From the NCBI RefSeq assembly GCF_001070855.1, contig NZ_JVLH01000014.1, positions 62,001 through 126,000 on the forward strand: 64,000 nucleotides of DNA. Reading direction: 5' to 3'. Source of the DNA: Trueperella pyogenes. GTDB lineage: Bacteria; Actinomycetota; Actinomycetes; Actinomycetales; Actinomycetaceae. The notes beneath the pieces were generated by a model that saw only the letters and a program-made list of their open reading frames with translations, was not told the origin of the DNA and ran no database searches. The position numbers were made by a program, and so were the translations under genes. Below, in pieces: positions 1-9,388 of this stretch (positions are counted from its first letter, which is position 1; every line of letters begins with the position of its first letter).

Positions 1-40
1 GGTTGGCACTAAGGAAGATCAGAAGAAGGGAGACCGGTAA
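1..40 (+). CDS. rplV: Ribosomal protein L22, C-terminal end (partial)
   Basis: The reading frame entering the window ends in VGTKEDQKKGDR followed by TAA, which closes directly against the rpsC start codon. Basic C-terminal tail and position immediately before rpsC fit L22 in the S10 operon. Only 12 codons are visible, so the identity rests mainly on gene order (rplV-rpsC-rplP). Confidence 0.7.
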   Translation, partial: VGTKEDQKKGDR

Positions 41-850
41 ATGGGCCAGAAGGTTAACCCCACCGGGTTCCGCCTGGGAATCACAACTGATCACCGGTCT
101 CGCTGGTTCTCCGATTCGACGACTGCAGGTCAGCGCTACGCTGACTACGTTGCAGAAGACGTCGCAATTCGTAAGAACCTGACTGAGAACCTTGAGCGCG
201 CAGGTATTGCAAAGGTCGATATCGAGCGTACGCGTGACCGCGTTCGCGTTGATCTGCACACCGCTCGCCCCGGTATCGTTATTGGTCGCCGCGGAGCAGA
301 AGCAGATCGTCTTCGTCAGAACCTGGAGAAGCTCACCGGCAAGCAGGTTCAGCTGAACATCCTCGAGGTTAAGAACCCCGATCTGGATGCACAGCTGGTC
401 GCACAGGGAATTGCTGAGCAGCTCGCTGCTCGTGTCTCTTTCCGTCGTGCAATGCGTAAGGGCATTCAGTCCGCACAGCGTGCGGGAGCCAAGGGCATCC
501 GTGTCCAGGTCTCCGGCCGTCTGGGTGGCGCTGAAATGAGCCGTAGCGAGTTCTACCGCGAAGGCCGTGTCCCGCTGCAGACCCTGCGTGCAAACATCGA
601 CTTTGGATTCCACGAGGCCCGTACGACCTTTGGCCGCATTGGCGTCAAGGTGTGGATCTACAAGGGCGATATCACCGAGCGTGAGTTTGCCCGCCAGCAG
701 GCTGAGCAGGCCAACCGCGGTGGACGTGGACGCGGCGATCGTCGCAACCCCCGTCGCGGACAGCGTGGCCAGCAGCAGCACGAGAACACTCAGCAGCAGG
801 CAGCTCCGGCTGAAGCACCTGCCGCTACCGAGACCGGAACGGAGGCCTGA
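41..850 (+). CDS. rpsC: 30S ribosomal protein S3
   Basis: S3 lies at the mRNA entry of the small subunit. The 269-residue product opens with [13 protein letters not shown] and has the KH-type RNA-binding core (about residues 60-110, including [11 protein letters not shown]) and the conserved C-terminal S3 domain (about 120-210). A Gln/Arg/Ala-rich tail from about residue 215 ([10 protein letters not shown] followed by Gln runs) makes it longer than E. coli S3 (233 residues). Such tails are common in actinobacteria. It sits between rplV and rplP in the S10 operon with only short gaps. Confidence 0.97.
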   Translation: MGQKVNPTGFRLGITTDHRSRWFSDSTTAGQRYADYVAEDVAIRKNLTENLERAGIAKVDIERTRDRVRVDLHTARPGIVIGRRGAEADRLRQNLEKLTGKQVQLNILEVKNPDLDAQLVAQGIAEQLAARVSFRRAMRKGIQSAQRAGAKGIRVQVSGRLGGAEMSRSEFYREGRVPLQTLRANIDFGFHEARTTFGRIGVKVWIYKGDITEREFARQQAEQANRGGRGRGDRRNPRRGQRGQQQHENTQQQAAPAEAPAATETGTEA

Positions 851-855
851 GCCCA

Positions 856-1275
856 ATGCTCATTCCCCGTCGTACTAAGTGGCGCAAGCAGCACCGCCCG
901 CACCGCACCGGTTTTGCTACCGGCGGCACGGAGCTCGCATTTGGCGATTACGGGATTCAGGCACTCGAGGGTGCCTACGTCACCAACCGTCAGATCGAAG
1001 CTGCTCGTATCGCAATGACCCGTCACGTCAAGCGTGGTGGCAAGGTGTGGATCAACATCTTCCCGGACCGCCCGCTGACCAAGAAGCCCGCCGAAACTCG
1101 TATGGGTTCCGGTAAGGGTGCCGTCGAGTGGTGGGTTGCTCCCGTAAAGCCGGGACGCATTATGTTCGAGCTGGCCGGTGTGCCCGAGAGCCTTGCTCGC
1201 GAGGCAATGCGCCGCGCCCAGCACAAGCTTCCGATGAAGACCCGTTTCGTGGTCCGCGAGGGTGGTGACAACTGA
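856..1275 (+). CDS. rplP: 50S ribosomal protein L16
   Basis: L16 helps form the A-site side of the peptidyl-transferase region. The 139-residue product starts [14 protein letters not shown], the family hallmark, and contains [14 protein letters not shown] and the conserved [16 protein letters not shown] stretch. Length matches the family (about 138). It begins five bases after the rpsC stop, preceded by a GGAGG in the rpsC end, and its stop overlaps the rpmC start. Confidence 0.97.
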   Translation: MLIPRRTKWRKQHRPHRTGFATGGTELAFGDYGIQALEGAYVTNRQIEAARIAMTRHVKRGGKVWINIFPDRPLTKKPAETRMGSGKGAVEWWVAPVKPGRIMFELAGVPESLAREAMRRAQHKLPMKTRFVVREGGDN

Positions 1276-1508
1276 TGGCAGATAAGGGTCTGACCACCGC
1301 CGATCTCGACGCCATGGACGATGCACAGCTGTCCAAGGAGCTTGAGAAGGCAAAGGCTGAGCTCTTCAACCTCCGCTTCGCGCAGGCAGTTGGCTCCCTT
1401 GAAGACAACGGTCGTATGAAGACTGTTCGTCGCAATATTGCCCGCATTTACACCATCGCGCGTGAACGGGAGCTTGGCTACCGCACCGCACCAGGCACTG
1501 AGGAGTGA
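1275..1508 (+). CDS. rpmC: 50S ribosomal protein L29
   Basis: L29 binds near the exit tunnel. The product is 77 residues with the typical helical core [19 protein letters not shown] and the later [17 protein letters not shown] signature. It begins on ATG overlapping the last base of rplP (TGATG arrangement) and ends just before rpsQ, in the usual rplP-rpmC-rpsQ order. It carries a short acidic N-terminal extension relative to the 63-residue E. coli form. Confidence 0.96.
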   Translation: MADKGLTTADLDAMDDAQLSKELEKAKAELFNLRFAQAVGSLEDNGRMKTVRRNIARIYTIARERELGYRTAPGTEE

Positions 1509-1513
1509 CTAAC

Positions 1514-1780
1514 ATGGCAGAAACCACTGTGCGCAACGAGCGCAAGGTCCGTCGTGGATACGTCACCAGTGACAAGATGGACAAGACCGTTGTCGTCGAG
1601 ATTGAGGACCGTGTCAAGCACGCCCTCTACGGCAAGGTTATGCGCAAGAGCAAGAAGGTCAAGGTTCACGACGAGCACAATGAGTGCTCCGTTGGCGACC
1701 TCGTCCTGATTATGGAGACTCGTCCGCTCTCCGCCACCAAGCGGTGGCGCGTGGTCGAGATTCTCGAAAAGGCGAAGTGA
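1514..1780 (+). CDS. rpsQ: 30S ribosomal protein S17
   Basis: S17 is a primary 16S rRNA-binding OB-fold protein. The 88-residue product has [24 protein letters not shown] and the [22 protein letters not shown] signature in two parts. A GTG at 1505 overlaps the rpmC stop in the same frame, but the AGGAG at about 1500-1504 is well spaced for ATG 1514 and lies against GTG 1505, so I chose 1514. It closes the S10 operon part seen here. Confidence 0.96.
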   Translation: MAETTVRNERKVRRGYVTSDKMDKTVVVEIEDRVKHALYGKVMRKSKKVKVHDEHNECSVGDLVLIMETRPLSATKRWRVVEILEKAK

Positions 1781-1819
1781 CCTTCGCCTAACAGACCGAA
1801 ATCCGTTCGGCAAGGCTCG

Positions 1820-1841
1820 GCCCCGGAGGTAACTCCGGGGC
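1820..1841 (+). promoter_or_regulatory. Hairpin between rpsQ and rplN
   Basis: GCCCCGGAG and CTCCGGGGC pair across a GTAA loop in the 95-base gap between the S10 and spc operons. No T-run follows, so it could be an mRNA structural or attenuation element rather than a terminator. No promoter could be assigned with confidence here. Confidence 0.4.
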
Positions 1842-1875
1842 AGAGAACCGGCTCGACGACAGGAGTCAGTAGAAA

Positions 1876-2244
1876 ATGATCCAGCAGGAGTCGCGACTGA
1901 AGGTCGCCGACAACACAGGTGCCAAGGAAATCCTCACCATCCGTGTTCTCGGCGGATCTGGTCGGCGTTATGCCGGAATCGGCGACGTGATCGTCGCCAC
2001 CGTCAAGGATGCAATCCCCGGCGGAAATGTTAAGAAGGGGGACGTCGTTAAGGCGGTCGTCGTGCGTACGCGCAAGGAGACCCGTCGCCCCGACGGTTCC
2101 TACATCCGTTTCGATGAAAACGCGGCAGTCATTCTCAAGAATGACGGTGAACCCCGCGGTACGCGTATCTTCGGTCCCGTGGGCCGCGAGCTGCGCGAAA
2201 AGAAGTTCATGCGAATCGTTTCTCTCGCACCGGAGGTGATCTGA
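1876..2244 (+). CDS. rplN: 50S ribosomal protein L14
   Basis: L14 binds 23S rRNA at the subunit interface. The 122-residue product starts [18 protein letters not shown] and contains [20 protein letters not shown], the L14 signature; length equals the bacterial norm (122). First gene of the spc operon, after a 95-base gap with a hairpin; its TGA overlaps the rplX ATG. Confidence 0.97.
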   Translation: MIQQESRLKVADNTGAKEILTIRVLGGSGRRYAGIGDVIVATVKDAIPGGNVKKGDVVKAVVVRTRKETRRPDGSYIRFDENAAVILKNDGEPRGTRIFGPVGRELREKKFMRIVSLAPEVI

Positions 2245-2678
2245 TGGCAGCGAAGATTCGTAAAGGTGACTTGGTCGAGGTCGTTCGCGGACGTACCTCG
2301 GACGAAAAGGAACTCGCAAAGCGCAACGCACGCCGTGCCGAGCAGGGCCTCGAGCCCCTCAAGCCCGGCGACAAGGGCAAGCAGGGTCGCGTTATTCGCG
2401 TTTTCCCCGCTCAGGAGAAGGTCCTCGTTGAGGGCATCAACCTGAAGACCCGCCACGTGCGTCAGGGACAGACCCAGGGCCAGGCTGGTGGCATCATCAC
2501 CGTCGAGGCTCCGATCTCGCTGTCGAAGGTTGCTCTGGTTGATCCTGAGACGAAGCAGCGCGTTCGCGTTGGCTTCCGTGAGGACACCGTTGAGCGTGAC
2601 GGCCGTACGCGCACTGTTCGCGTTCGCGTCACCCGTGGCGGAGCCCGTCGCGGCATCGAGCAGGGCAAGGAGATCTGA
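2244..2678 (+). CDS. rplX: 50S ribosomal protein L24 (enlarged KOW region)
   Basis: L24 starts large-subunit assembly. The 144-residue product has the KOW start [14 protein letters not shown] and resumes at [13 protein letters not shown], with about 25 charged residues (roughly 18-42) between the two halves where short L24 proteins have only a few. The C-terminal half ([17 protein letters not shown], then an Arg/Val-rich tail) is the normal actinobacterial type. Typical lengths are about 100-120 residues. Its start overlaps the rplN stop, and rplE follows after two bases. Confidence 0.94.
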   Translation: MAAKIRKGDLVEVVRGRTSDEKELAKRNARRAEQGLEPLKPGDKGKQGRVIRVFPAQEKVLVEGINLKTRHVRQGQTQGQAGGIITVEAPISLSKVALVDPETKQRVRVGFREDTVERDGRTRTVRVRVTRGGARRGIEQGKEI

Positions 2679-2680
2679 TT

Positions 2681-3226
2681 ATGGCCCCGCGTTTGAAGGA
2701 AAAGTACAACTCCGAAATTCGCGATGCTCTGCGCGCTGAATTCAAGCACGCAAACCCCATGGAGGTGGGCGGTCTGACCAAGATCGTCGTCAACATGGGC
2801 GTCGGCGAGGCTGCTCGTGACTCGAAGGCACTTGAGGGCGCGATCCGCGACCTTACCGCCATCACCGGTCAGAAGCCTCAGACGAGCAAGGCGAAGAAGT
2901 CCATCGCACAGTTCAAGCTGCGCGAAGGCCAGGTTATTGGCGCATACGTCACCCTCCGTGGCGACCGCATGTGGGAGTTCCTGGACCGCCTCCTCTCGAC
3001 TGCGCTCCCGCGTATTCGTGACTTCCGCGGTCTGTCCTCGAAGCAGTTCGATGGACACGGCAACTACACCTTTGGCCTGACGGAGCAGTCCATGTTCCAC
3101 GAGATCGATCAGGATTCCATCGACCGCGTTCGCGGTATGGACATCACGGTCGTTACCTCGGCCTCCACCGACGAAGAAGGCCGTGCTCTTCTGCGTCACC
3201 TCGGCTTCCCGTTTAAGGAGGACTGA
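2681..3226 (+). CDS. rplE: 50S ribosomal protein L5
   Basis: L5 binds 5S rRNA and contacts the P-site tRNA. The 181-residue product includes [22 protein letters not shown] and the C-terminal [11 protein letters not shown] with a final LGFPF, all L5 hallmarks; length is typical (about 180). It follows rplX after two bases and precedes rpsN by two bases, so it is tightly cotranscribed. Confidence 0.97.
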   Translation: MAPRLKEKYNSEIRDALRAEFKHANPMEVGGLTKIVVNMGVGEAARDSKALEGAIRDLTAITGQKPQTSKAKKSIAQFKLREGQVIGAYVTLRGDRMWEFLDRLLSTALPRIRDFRGLSSKQFDGHGNYTFGLTEQSMFHEIDQDSIDRVRGMDITVVTSASTDEEGRALLRHLGFPFKED

Positions 3227-3228
3227 CC

Positions 3229-3414
3229 ATGGCTAAGACGTCACTGAAGATCAAGGCTGCGCGTAAGCCCAAGTTCGGCGTGCGTGGCTACACCCGGTGC
3301 AACCGTTGCGGTCGTCCCCGCTCGGTGTACCGCAAGTTCGGACTGTGCCGTGTGTGCCTGCGTGAGCTCGCCCTTCGTGGCGATCTCCCGGGTGTCACCA
3401 AGAGCAGCTGGTAA
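3229..3414 (+). CDS. rpsZ: 30S ribosomal protein S14, zinc-binding (type Z)
   Basis: S14 sits in the head of the small subunit. This 61-residue form is the short, zinc-ribbon type: CNRCGRPR and CRVC give two CXXC pairs. Sequence between them (SVYRKFGL) and the C-terminal [14 protein letters not shown] are typical. A Zn-independent S14 copy may exist elsewhere but is not in this window. Located between rplE and rpsH as in other actinobacteria. Confidence 0.96.
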   Translation: MAKTSLKIKAARKPKFGVRGYTRCNRCGRPRSVYRKFGLCRVCLRELALRGDLPGVTKSSW

Positions 3415-3476
3415 AACTGACGTCGTAGGTCCCGGTTTTCCGGAGAAACCGCGACGAGGAAGGGGAGAATCCCCAA

Positions 3477-3875
3477 ATGACAATGACTGATCCGATCGCA
3501 GATATGCTGACGCGTCTGCGTAACGCGAACCACGCGCGCCACGAGTCGGTTTCCATGCCGTACTCGAAGCTCAAGGCCGCGATCGCGAAGATTCTCGTCG
3601 AGGAAGGCTACATCGCTTCCATCGACGTCGAGGATGCCAAGGTCGGCCAGACGCTGGTTCTTACTCTCAAGTACGGCTCGCACCGCGAGGCCGCTATCGA
3701 GGGTCTGCAGCGCGTCTCCAAGCCCGGTCTGCGCGTCTACGCCAAGTCCACCAACCTGCCCAAGGTCCGCGGCGGCCTCGGCGTGGCAATTCTGTCCACG
3801 TCTTCCGGCCTGCTCACCGACCGTCAGGCAGCCGAGAAGGGTGTGGGTGGGGAAGTCCTCGCCTACATCTGGTGA
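3477..3875 (+). CDS. rpsH: 30S ribosomal protein S8
   Basis: S8 binds the central domain of 16S rRNA. The 132-residue product starts [20 protein letters not shown] and ends with [11 protein letters not shown], both diagnostic; [12 protein letters not shown] is also conserved. Start follows AAGGGGAG with good spacing. The 62-base gap to rpsN holds a small imperfect hairpin (CGGTTT/AAACCG). Downstream rplF follows after 15 bases. Confidence 0.97.
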   Translation: MTMTDPIADMLTRLRNANHARHESVSMPYSKLKAAIAKILVEEGYIASIDVEDAKVGQTLVLTLKYGSHREAAIEGLQRVSKPGLRVYAKSTNLPKVRGGLGVAILSTSSGLLTDRQAAEKGVGGEVLAYIW

Positions 3876-3890
3876 TGAGGAGGCTGAAGA

Positions 3891-4427
3891 ATGTCGCGTA
3901 TTGGTAAGAATCCGATCGAAATTCCCGCGGGCGTCGACGTCACCATCAACGGTGCAGACGTTACCGTTAAGGGCCCCAAGGGAACACTGAGCCACGTTGT
4001 GCCTGAACCCATCAGCGCCGCCATCGATGAAGGCAAGGTCGTTGTGACCCGTCCTTCCGATGATCGTGTTGCTCGTTCGCTCCACGGCCTGACCCGCACC
4101 CTGATCGCCAACATGATCGAAGGTGTGACGAAGGGCTTCTCGAAGCAGCTTGAAATTGCCGGTACCGGTTACCGCGTTGTCGCAAAGGGCAAGGACCTCG
4201 AGTTCTCCCTTGGCTTCTCGCACACCGTTTTCGTTCCGGCGCCCGAAGGCATCGAGTTCTCCGTCGAATCTCAGACGAAGTTCACCGTGTCGGGCATCGA
4301 CAAGCAGCTCGTTGGAGAGACCGCCGCTCGCATCCGTAAGCTCAAGAAGCCTGAACCCTACAAGGGCAAGGGTATCCACTACGTGGGCGAGACCATCCGT
4401 CGCAAGGTCGGAAAGGCTGGTAAGTGA
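3891..4427 (+). CDS. rplF: 50S ribosomal protein L6
   Basis: L6 lies by the GTPase-associated centre. The 178-residue product begins [15 protein letters not shown] and has [28 protein letters not shown] and the C-terminal [16 protein letters not shown] signature, covering both L6 domains. Length is typical (177-180). Its stop overlaps the rplR start region. Confidence 0.97.
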   Translation: MSRIGKNPIEIPAGVDVTINGADVTVKGPKGTLSHVVPEPISAAIDEGKVVVTRPSDDRVARSLHGLTRTLIANMIEGVTKGFSKQLEIAGTGYRVVAKGKDLEFSLGFSHTVFVPAPEGIEFSVESQTKFTVSGIDKQLVGETAARIRKLKKPEPYKGKGIHYVGETIRRKVGKAGK

Positions 4428-4798
4428 TGGCGTACACAGTCAAGGGCAAGGGCAAGTTCGTCGCTCGCAAGCGTCGTCACCTGCGCCTGCGCAAGAAGGT
4501 TCAGGGCACCCCTTCGCGTCCGCGTTTGGTTGTCACCCGTTCGAACCGCCACATGGTCGCACAGGTTGTGGACGATACCATCGGTCACACCCTGGTCTCC
4601 GCTTCGACCTTGGAAGCAGCACTTGTTGCCGCTGAAGGGACGAAGAAGGACAAGGCCTACCAGGTCGGCACTCTCATTGCAGAGCGCGCAAAGGCCGCAG
4701 GCATCACCGCTGTGGTCTTCGACCGCGGTGGCAATAAGTACCACGGCCGCGTTGCGGCAGTCGCAGAAGCCGCCCGTGAGGGCGGACTTGAGCTGTGA
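4427..4798 (+). CDS. rplR: 50S ribosomal protein L18
   Basis: L18 binds 5S rRNA together with L5. The product is 123 residues with [28 protein letters not shown] and the C-terminal [20 protein letters not shown] signature. GTG 4424 immediately precedes ATG 4427 in the same frame. Either could serve, and ATG is the more usual choice. It overlaps the rplF stop by one base. Confidence 0.96.
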   Translation: MAYTVKGKGKFVARKRRHLRLRKKVQGTPSRPRLVVTRSNRHMVAQVVDDTIGHTLVSASTLEAALVAAEGTKKDKAYQVGTLIAERAKAAGITAVVFDRGGNKYHGRVAAVAEAAREGGLEL

Positions 4799-4827
4799 CT
4801 GAGCCTCGAGGAAAGAGAGATCAACTG

Positions 4828-5520
4828 ATGGCTGCATCGCAGCGAGGCAGGAACGGTCAGGAAGGCGCCGAGCGCTCTGGCGACGGCGAACGCCGTGACC
4901 GCCGCTCCGGTCGCGAGAACCGCGACACCCGTCGGGGCGAAAGTAAAGATCAGTACATCGAGCGTGTTGTTACCATCAACCGCGTTTCCAAGGTTGTGAA
5001 GGGTGGACGTCGTTTCTCCTTCACCGCTCTGGTTGTCGTCGGTGACGGTGAAGGCACCGTCGGTGTCGGCTACGGAAAGGCCAAGGAAGTTCCCCAGGCT
5101 ATTTCCAAGGGTGTTGAGGAAGCGAAGAAGAACTTCTTCCGCGTCCCGATGATCCGCCGCACCATCACTCACGTTGTTCAGGGCCGCGACGCGGCAGGTG
5201 AAGTTCTGCTTCGCCCCGCCGCCCCCGGTACCGGCGTTATCGCCGGCGGCCCCGTCCGTGCAGTCCTCGAGGCTGCAGGCGTCCACGACGTGCTGACGAA
5301 GTCGCTCGGTTCTGACAACGCAATCAACATTGTTCACGCAACTGTTGCTGCACTGAAGCTTCTGGAACAGCCTGAAGCAGTCGCAGCTCGCCGCGGTCTT
5401 CCGCTCGAGCGCGTTGCTCCCGCTTCCATGCTCCGTGCACGCGCAGAAGGCGAAGCTGAAAAGCGCGCTGCCGCTGAGGCAAGCGAAGCTGATAAGGCTG
5501 CTGCGGGGGTGACTGAGTGA
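4828..5520 (+). CDS. rpsE: 30S ribosomal protein S5
   Basis: S5 is needed for decoding accuracy. The core has [21 protein letters not shown] split across the double-stranded RNA-binding domain, GYGKAKEVP, and the C-terminal domain [15 protein letters not shown]. An in-frame GTG at 4795 overlaps the rplR end, but GAGGAAAGAGAG at about 4807-4818 suits ATG 4828, which gives 230 residues. Both ends are extended: a basic N-terminus ([11 protein letters not shown]) and an Ala/Glu-rich tail. rpmD overlaps its stop. Confidence 0.95.
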   Translation: MAASQRGRNGQEGAERSGDGERRDRRSGRENRDTRRGESKDQYIERVVTINRVSKVVKGGRRFSFTALVVVGDGEGTVGVGYGKAKEVPQAISKGVEEAKKNFFRVPMIRRTITHVVQGRDAAGEVLLRPAAPGTGVIAGGPVRAVLEAAGVHDVLTKSLGSDNAINIVHATVAALKLLEQPEAVAARRGLPLERVAPASMLRARAEGEAEKRAAAEASEADKAAAGVTE

Positions 5521-5702
5521 TGGCAAAGCTGAAGATCACGCAGGTCAAGTCCAGCATTGGCGCCAAGCAGAACATGAAGGACACACTGCGCACCCTCGGG
5601 CTGCGCAAGATCGGCCAGAGCGTCGTTCGTGAGGATGCAGAAACCGTTCGCGGTGCCATCCACACCGTTCGTCACCTGGTTACAGTTGAGGAGGTCGACT
5701 GA
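5520..5702 (+). CDS. rpmD: 50S ribosomal protein L30
   Basis: A 60-residue L30 with [16 protein letters not shown] and [15 protein letters not shown], the family core. ATG 5520 overlaps the last base of the rpsE stop; a GTG one codon upstream is an alternative. L30 is a small peripheral large-subunit protein. It lies between rpsE and rplO in the standard spc order. Confidence 0.96.
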   Translation: MAKLKITQVKSSIGAKQNMKDTLRTLGLRKIGQSVVREDAETVRGAIHTVRHLVTVEEVD

Positions 5703-5704
5703 CC

Positions 5705-6184
5705 ATGGCGGACTCCACGAAGAACACCGGTGAGGAGCAGGGTCGCGTCGTTCGACTGCACCACCTGCGTCCCGCCGCTGGTGCAAAGACCGCGAAGACC
5801 CGCGTCGGTCGCGGTGAAGGTTCAAAGGGTAAGACCGCTGGACGTGGTACCAAGGGCACGAAGGCTCGTTACCAGGTTCCCGCAGGCTTCGAGGGTGGCC
5901 AGATGCCCATCCACATGCGCCTTCCCAAGCTGCGCGGCTTCAAGAACCCCTTCCGCGTTGAGTACCAGGTCGTCAACGTCGGTCGTCTGCAGGAGCTCTT
6001 CCCCGAAGGTGGAAAGGTGACTGTTGAGGATCTCGTTGCACGTTCCGCAGTGCGCGACGGTTGGGCAGTGAAGGTGCTCGGCACCGGTGAGCTCACCGTT
6101 AAGCTCGATATCGAGGTCGACTCTTGGTCGGCTTCGGCAGAAGCGAAGATTACTGCTGCCGGCGGTTCTATCAAGACCCGCTGA
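5705..6184 (+). CDS. rplO: 50S ribosomal protein L15
   Basis: L15 is an early-to-mid assembly protein. The 159-residue product has [13 protein letters not shown], the Gly/Arg/Lys-rich [19 protein letters not shown] split and [20 protein letters not shown], then a C-terminal globular domain. It is followed by a GC-rich hairpin and a 251-base gap before secY, suggesting a break or attenuation point inside the operon. Confidence 0.96.
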   Translation: MADSTKNTGEEQGRVVRLHHLRPAAGAKTAKTRVGRGEGSKGKTAGRGTKGTKARYQVPAGFEGGQMPIHMRLPKLRGFKNPFRVEYQVVNVGRLQELFPEGGKVTVEDLVARSAVRDGWAVKVLGTGELTVKLDIEVDSWSASAEAKITAAGGSIKTR

Positions 6185-6196
6185 GTGGTGATTGCC

Positions 6197-6229
6197 ACGG
6201 GGGTGGCTCGGTTTCCGGGCTGCCCCCGT
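6197..6229 (+). terminator. Hairpin after rplO
   Basis: ACGGGGG (6197-6203) pairs with CCCCCGT (6223-6229) and a CTCGG/CCGGG inner pairing strengthens it; the following bases TTCGCTTTCTT are T-rich but not a clean run. It probably terminates or attenuates the ribosomal transcript ahead of secY. The rest of the 251-base gap (to 6435) holds AT-rich sequence that could carry a secY promoter, but I could not fix a -35/-10 pair with proper spacing. Confidence 0.55.
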
Positions 6230-6435
6230 TTCGCTTTCTTGCACGTCGAGGCCGTTTCCCCAGCCACTGAAGCCCCCGCTTTCACTGGCTATCCAAGTGG
6301 GAGAGGGCCTTTACCCATATCACAGTTTCTCAAGTTCTCTACTTTTGATTCACAGTATCCCTGTCATTTCAGGTAGTCTTTTGAGAGTCGTGCGATCTAA
6401 ATGGTCGCAATTATTTCGTTACGTAGGAGGAAGCC

Positions 6436-7728
6436 TTGCTCAGTGCGTTCGCGCAGGCATTCCGTACCCCAGATCTCCGACGGAAACTTCTGTTCACGCT
6501 ATTCATCATGGCGATGTTCCGTCTGGGCTCTTTCATCCCAACTCCTGGCGTTGATTCGCAGGCAGTGACCAAGTGTCTTGCTCAACAGAGCGACGCTTCG
6601 CTGCTGGACTTGGTGAACCTCTTCTCTGGTGGTGCGCTCCTCCAATTGTCGATCTTCGCGCTGGGTATCATGCCTTACATCACCGCGTCGATTATCATCC
6701 AGCTTCTGCGCGTCGTGATTCCTCGTTTTGACGATCTGCACAAAGAAGGTCAGACCGGCCAAACGAAGCTCACTCAGTACACGCGTTATCTGACAATTTT
6801 CTTGGGCATTCTTCAGTCCACAACCATTATTTCGCTGGCCCGTTCAGGAAATCTTTTTGCCGGATGTTCTGAGAAGATCATCCCCTCGAATTCAGTGTGG
6901 ACCTTCCTTCTGATGATGATCGTCATGACCGCCGGTACCGGTGTCATCATGTGGCTCGGCGAATTGATCACCGAACGCGGTATCGGTAACGGTATGTCGC
7001 TGTTGATCTTTACTTCCATTACCGCGCGTATGCCCTCCCAGCTTCTGACCATCGGACAGAGCGGTAAGTGGGGAGCGGTCTTCGCAATCATCGGTCTGAT
7101 GCTTCTCGTCTCGATCGTCGTGGTTTATCTCGAGCAGGCACAACGCCGAATTCCCGTTCAGTACGCAAAGCGCATGATCGGTCGCCGTCAGTACGGTGGT
7201 ACAACGACTTACATTCCTCTGAAGATCAATATGTCGGGCGTTATCCCCGTCATCTTCGCTTCTTCACTTCTGGCATTCCCCCCGATGCTTGCACAGTTCG
7301 GCAGTCAGGACTCCAAGTGGGTCCAGTGGATTAGCGCGAACTTCCACCAGGACGCATGGCCCTACTTGACCACCTACGCCCTACTCACACTCTTCTTCAC
7401 CTTCTTCTACACCGCGATCACCTTCGATCCCGATGAGGTAGCGGATAACATGAAGCGTTACGGCGGTTTCATTCCCGGATACCGCGCAGGCCGTCCGACG
7501 GCTGAGTTCCTGCGTTACGTGATGAACCGCATCACGACCGCCGGTGCGCTCTACCTGGTCATCGTCGCGCTCATTCCTTCGTTGGCGATTATTCCGTTGC
7601 ACATTTCCCAAGGACAGATGCCCTTCGGCGGCACGACCCTTCTGATTATCATCGGTGTCGGCCTGCAGACGGTGAAGGAAATCAACACTCAGCTTCAACA
7701 GCATCACTACGAAGGATTCTTGCGATGA
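6436..7728 (+). CDS. secY: Preprotein translocase channel subunit SecY
   Basis: SecY is the pore of the Sec translocon in the cytoplasmic membrane. The 430-residue product has ten predicted membrane segments, the early FRTPDLRRKLLFTL, the plug-region LLQLSIFALGIMPYITASIIIQLL in parts, and FTFFYTAITFDPDEVADNMK near the C-terminal third. It starts on TTG, chosen because AGGAGG at 6425-6430 is ideally spaced. Its end overlaps adk (ATGA), so the two are translationally coupled. Confidence 0.97.
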   Translation: MLSAFAQAFRTPDLRRKLLFTLFIMAMFRLGSFIPTPGVDSQAVTKCLAQQSDASLLDLVNLFSGGALLQLSIFALGIMPYITASIIIQLLRVVIPRFDDLHKEGQTGQTKLTQYTRYLTIFLGILQSTTIISLARSGNLFAGCSEKIIPSNSVWTFLLMMIVMTAGTGVIMWLGELITERGIGNGMSLLIFTSITARMPSQLLTIGQSGKWGAVFAIIGLMLLVSIVVVYLEQAQRRIPVQYAKRMIGRRQYGGTTTYIPLKINMSGVIPVIFASSLLAFPPMLAQFGSQDSKWVQWISANFHQDAWPYLTTYALLTLFFTFFYTAITFDPDEVADNMKRYGGFIPGYRAGRPTAEFLRYVMNRITTAGALYLVIVALIPSLAIIPLHISQGQMPFGGTTLLIIIGVGLQTVKEINTQLQQHHYEGFLR

Positions 7729-8300
7729 CCGCTATCGTTCTCCTCGGCCCTCCCGGAGCTGGTAAGGGAACCCAGGCCGCGCGTATCGCCGAGCGCCTGA
7801 ACATTCCCGCCATCTCCACCGGAGAGATCTTCCGCGCCAATATGTCTGAGGGCACGGAATTGGGCAAACGGGCCAAGGAATACATGGAACGCGGAGAGTT
7901 CGTTCCTGATTCGGTAACGAACCCCATGGTGAAGGTGCGTCTTTCGGCGCCAGATACTGCCAACGGCTTCCTCCTTGACGGCTACCCCCGCACTCTGGAA
8001 CAGGCACATGTTCTGCGTGACATGCTTGCTGAACTTGGTGTGAGCTTGGATGTCGTCATGGAGATTCAGGTTGACGAAGATGAAGTCGTGGCTCGCATGC
8101 TCAAGCGTGCAACCGAGCAGAACCGCTCGGATGATACTGAGCCCGTGATTCGTCACCGCCTTGAGATCTACCACGAGCTGACTGAGCCCATGGCCACCTA
8201 CTACGCCGATCAAGACCTACTTCAGGTCGTTGACGGACGCGGTTCTATCGACGAAGTGAGCGAGCGTATCTTCGCGCTTCTCGACGGTCTCAACAAGTAA
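7725..8300 (+). CDS. adk: Adenylate kinase
   Basis: Interconverts ATP + AMP and 2 ADP. The P-loop GPPGAGKGTQ is at residues 8-17, AMP-binding STGEIFR and LDGYPRT follow, and the LID is the short type (no Cys4 zinc site), consistent with the 191-residue length usual in actinobacteria. It overlaps the secY stop by four bases in the secY-adk-map order. Confidence 0.97.
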   Translation: MTAIVLLGPPGAGKGTQAARIAERLNIPAISTGEIFRANMSEGTELGKRAKEYMERGEFVPDSVTNPMVKVRLSAPDTANGFLLDGYPRTLEQAHVLRDMLAELGVSLDVVMEIQVDEDEVVARMLKRATEQNRSDDTEPVIRHRLEIYHELTEPMATYYADQDLLQVVDGRGSIDEVSERIFALLDGLNK

Positions 8301-8339
8301 GCAACACGTACCCTGGCGCTGCTCAGCGCTGATACGGAA

Positions 8340-8372
8340 CCGGGGCGCGGTGGTGAAAGCCATCGCGCCCCG
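8340..8372 (+). terminator. GC-rich hairpin between adk and map
   Basis: CCGGGGCGCG pairs with CGCGCCCCGG around a TGGTGAAAGCCA inner loop. Only AGTTT follows, so termination would be partial. It may separate expression of secY-adk from map, or simply stabilise mRNA ends. Confidence 0.5.
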
Positions 8373-8395
8373 GAGTTTCATCCAAAGGAAGCACA

Positions 8396-9388
8396 ATGTC
8401 CCACATTGAATACAAGACCCTTGATCAGATCAAGTGGATGCGAGAAGCCGGGCTGGTTGTTGCAGAAATTCACCGAAGCCTGCGAGAGGCGGCTCGTCCC
8501 GGCGTAACTACCGGAGAACTGGACGAGGTCAGCGCAGATGCGATCCGTCGTTGCGGTGCGCGCTCGAACTTCCTCAATTACTACGGCTATCCCGCAACGG
8601 TGTGTATTTCCCCCAATGACGTGATCGTTCACGGCATCCCCGGGAAGCGCAAGCTTGCTATTGGTGACATTGTGACCTTCGACTGCGGGGCATGGCTTGA
8701 GCGCAGCGGTAAACAGTGGCACGGAGATGCGGCATTCTCAATGATCGTCGGAGATGAATTCACTTCTGATGAAGAGTTTGCGCGTTTATGGGTTCGTCGT
8801 CACCAAGGTCCGGGCGCAGGAAAACGCTGGGGGAGTGCAATCCCTTCAGCTCCTCAGAGTGAGGCGGGGGAAACCAGCGCGGACTCGGCAGGGGAAGTTT
8901 CGCGCCAGGGGAGTGTTGCGCGCAGGCGCGAGCTCGACCTCGTTACTCGTGAGGCCCTGTGGGCGGCGCTTGCCTCGGTTGCTCGTGGAAAGCGTGTGAG
9001 CGCAGTTGGCGAGGCTGTCGAGCGCGTCGTTGCCGAGCGTGCGGAGGACCTCGGTTGGGAAGCGGGAATTATCGAGGACTTCACCGGACATGGGATTGGC
9101 ACCGCGATGCACCAGGATCCGGAAGTTCTGAACTACCGCGTGCGTGGCCTGATGCCGAAGTTGCGTCCTGGAATGGTTCTGGCCGTTGAACCGATGCTGA
9201 CCAGCGGCGATATTGAAAATGTCACCGAGAATGACGACTGGACAGTTCGTACAGTTGATGGCTCAGATGCCGCTCAATGGGAGCACACCATCGCGATTTT
9301 GGATGACGGCGTCGCGATCTTGAGTGCAGTTGACGGGGGAGTAGCAGGGCTCGCGCCCTTTGGTGTCACTCCTGTTTTGCTGGACTAG
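8396..9388 (+). CDS. map: Type I methionine aminopeptidase with an internal insertion
   Basis: Removes the initiator Met from nascent proteins. Metal ligands are recognisable: Asp in FDCGAW (about residue 96), Asp in HGDAAFS (111), His in TGHGIG, Glu in AVEPML and Glu in QWEHTI. At 330 residues it is longer than usual (about 255-285). The excess is a Gly/Ser/Ala/Arg-rich stretch at about residues 132-178, between the second metal Asp region and the VTREALW helix. The insertion keeps frame and the catalytic residues, so the enzyme is probably active. Preceded by AAAGGAAG. Confidence 0.93.
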   Translation: MSHIEYKTLDQIKWMREAGLVVAEIHRSLREAARPGVTTGELDEVSADAIRRCGARSNFLNYYGYPATVCISPNDVIVHGIPGKRKLAIGDIVTFDCGAWLERSGKQWHGDAAFSMIVGDEFTSDEEFARLWVRRHQGPGAGKRWGSAIPSAPQSEAGETSADSAGEVSRQGSVARRRELDLVTREALWAALASVARGKRVSAVGEAVERVVAERAEDLGWEAGIIEDFTGHGIGTAMHQDPEVLNYRVRGLMPKLRPGMVLAVEPMLTSGDIENVTENDDWTVRTVDGSDAAQWEHTIAILDDGVAILSAVDGGVAGLAPFGVTPVLLD

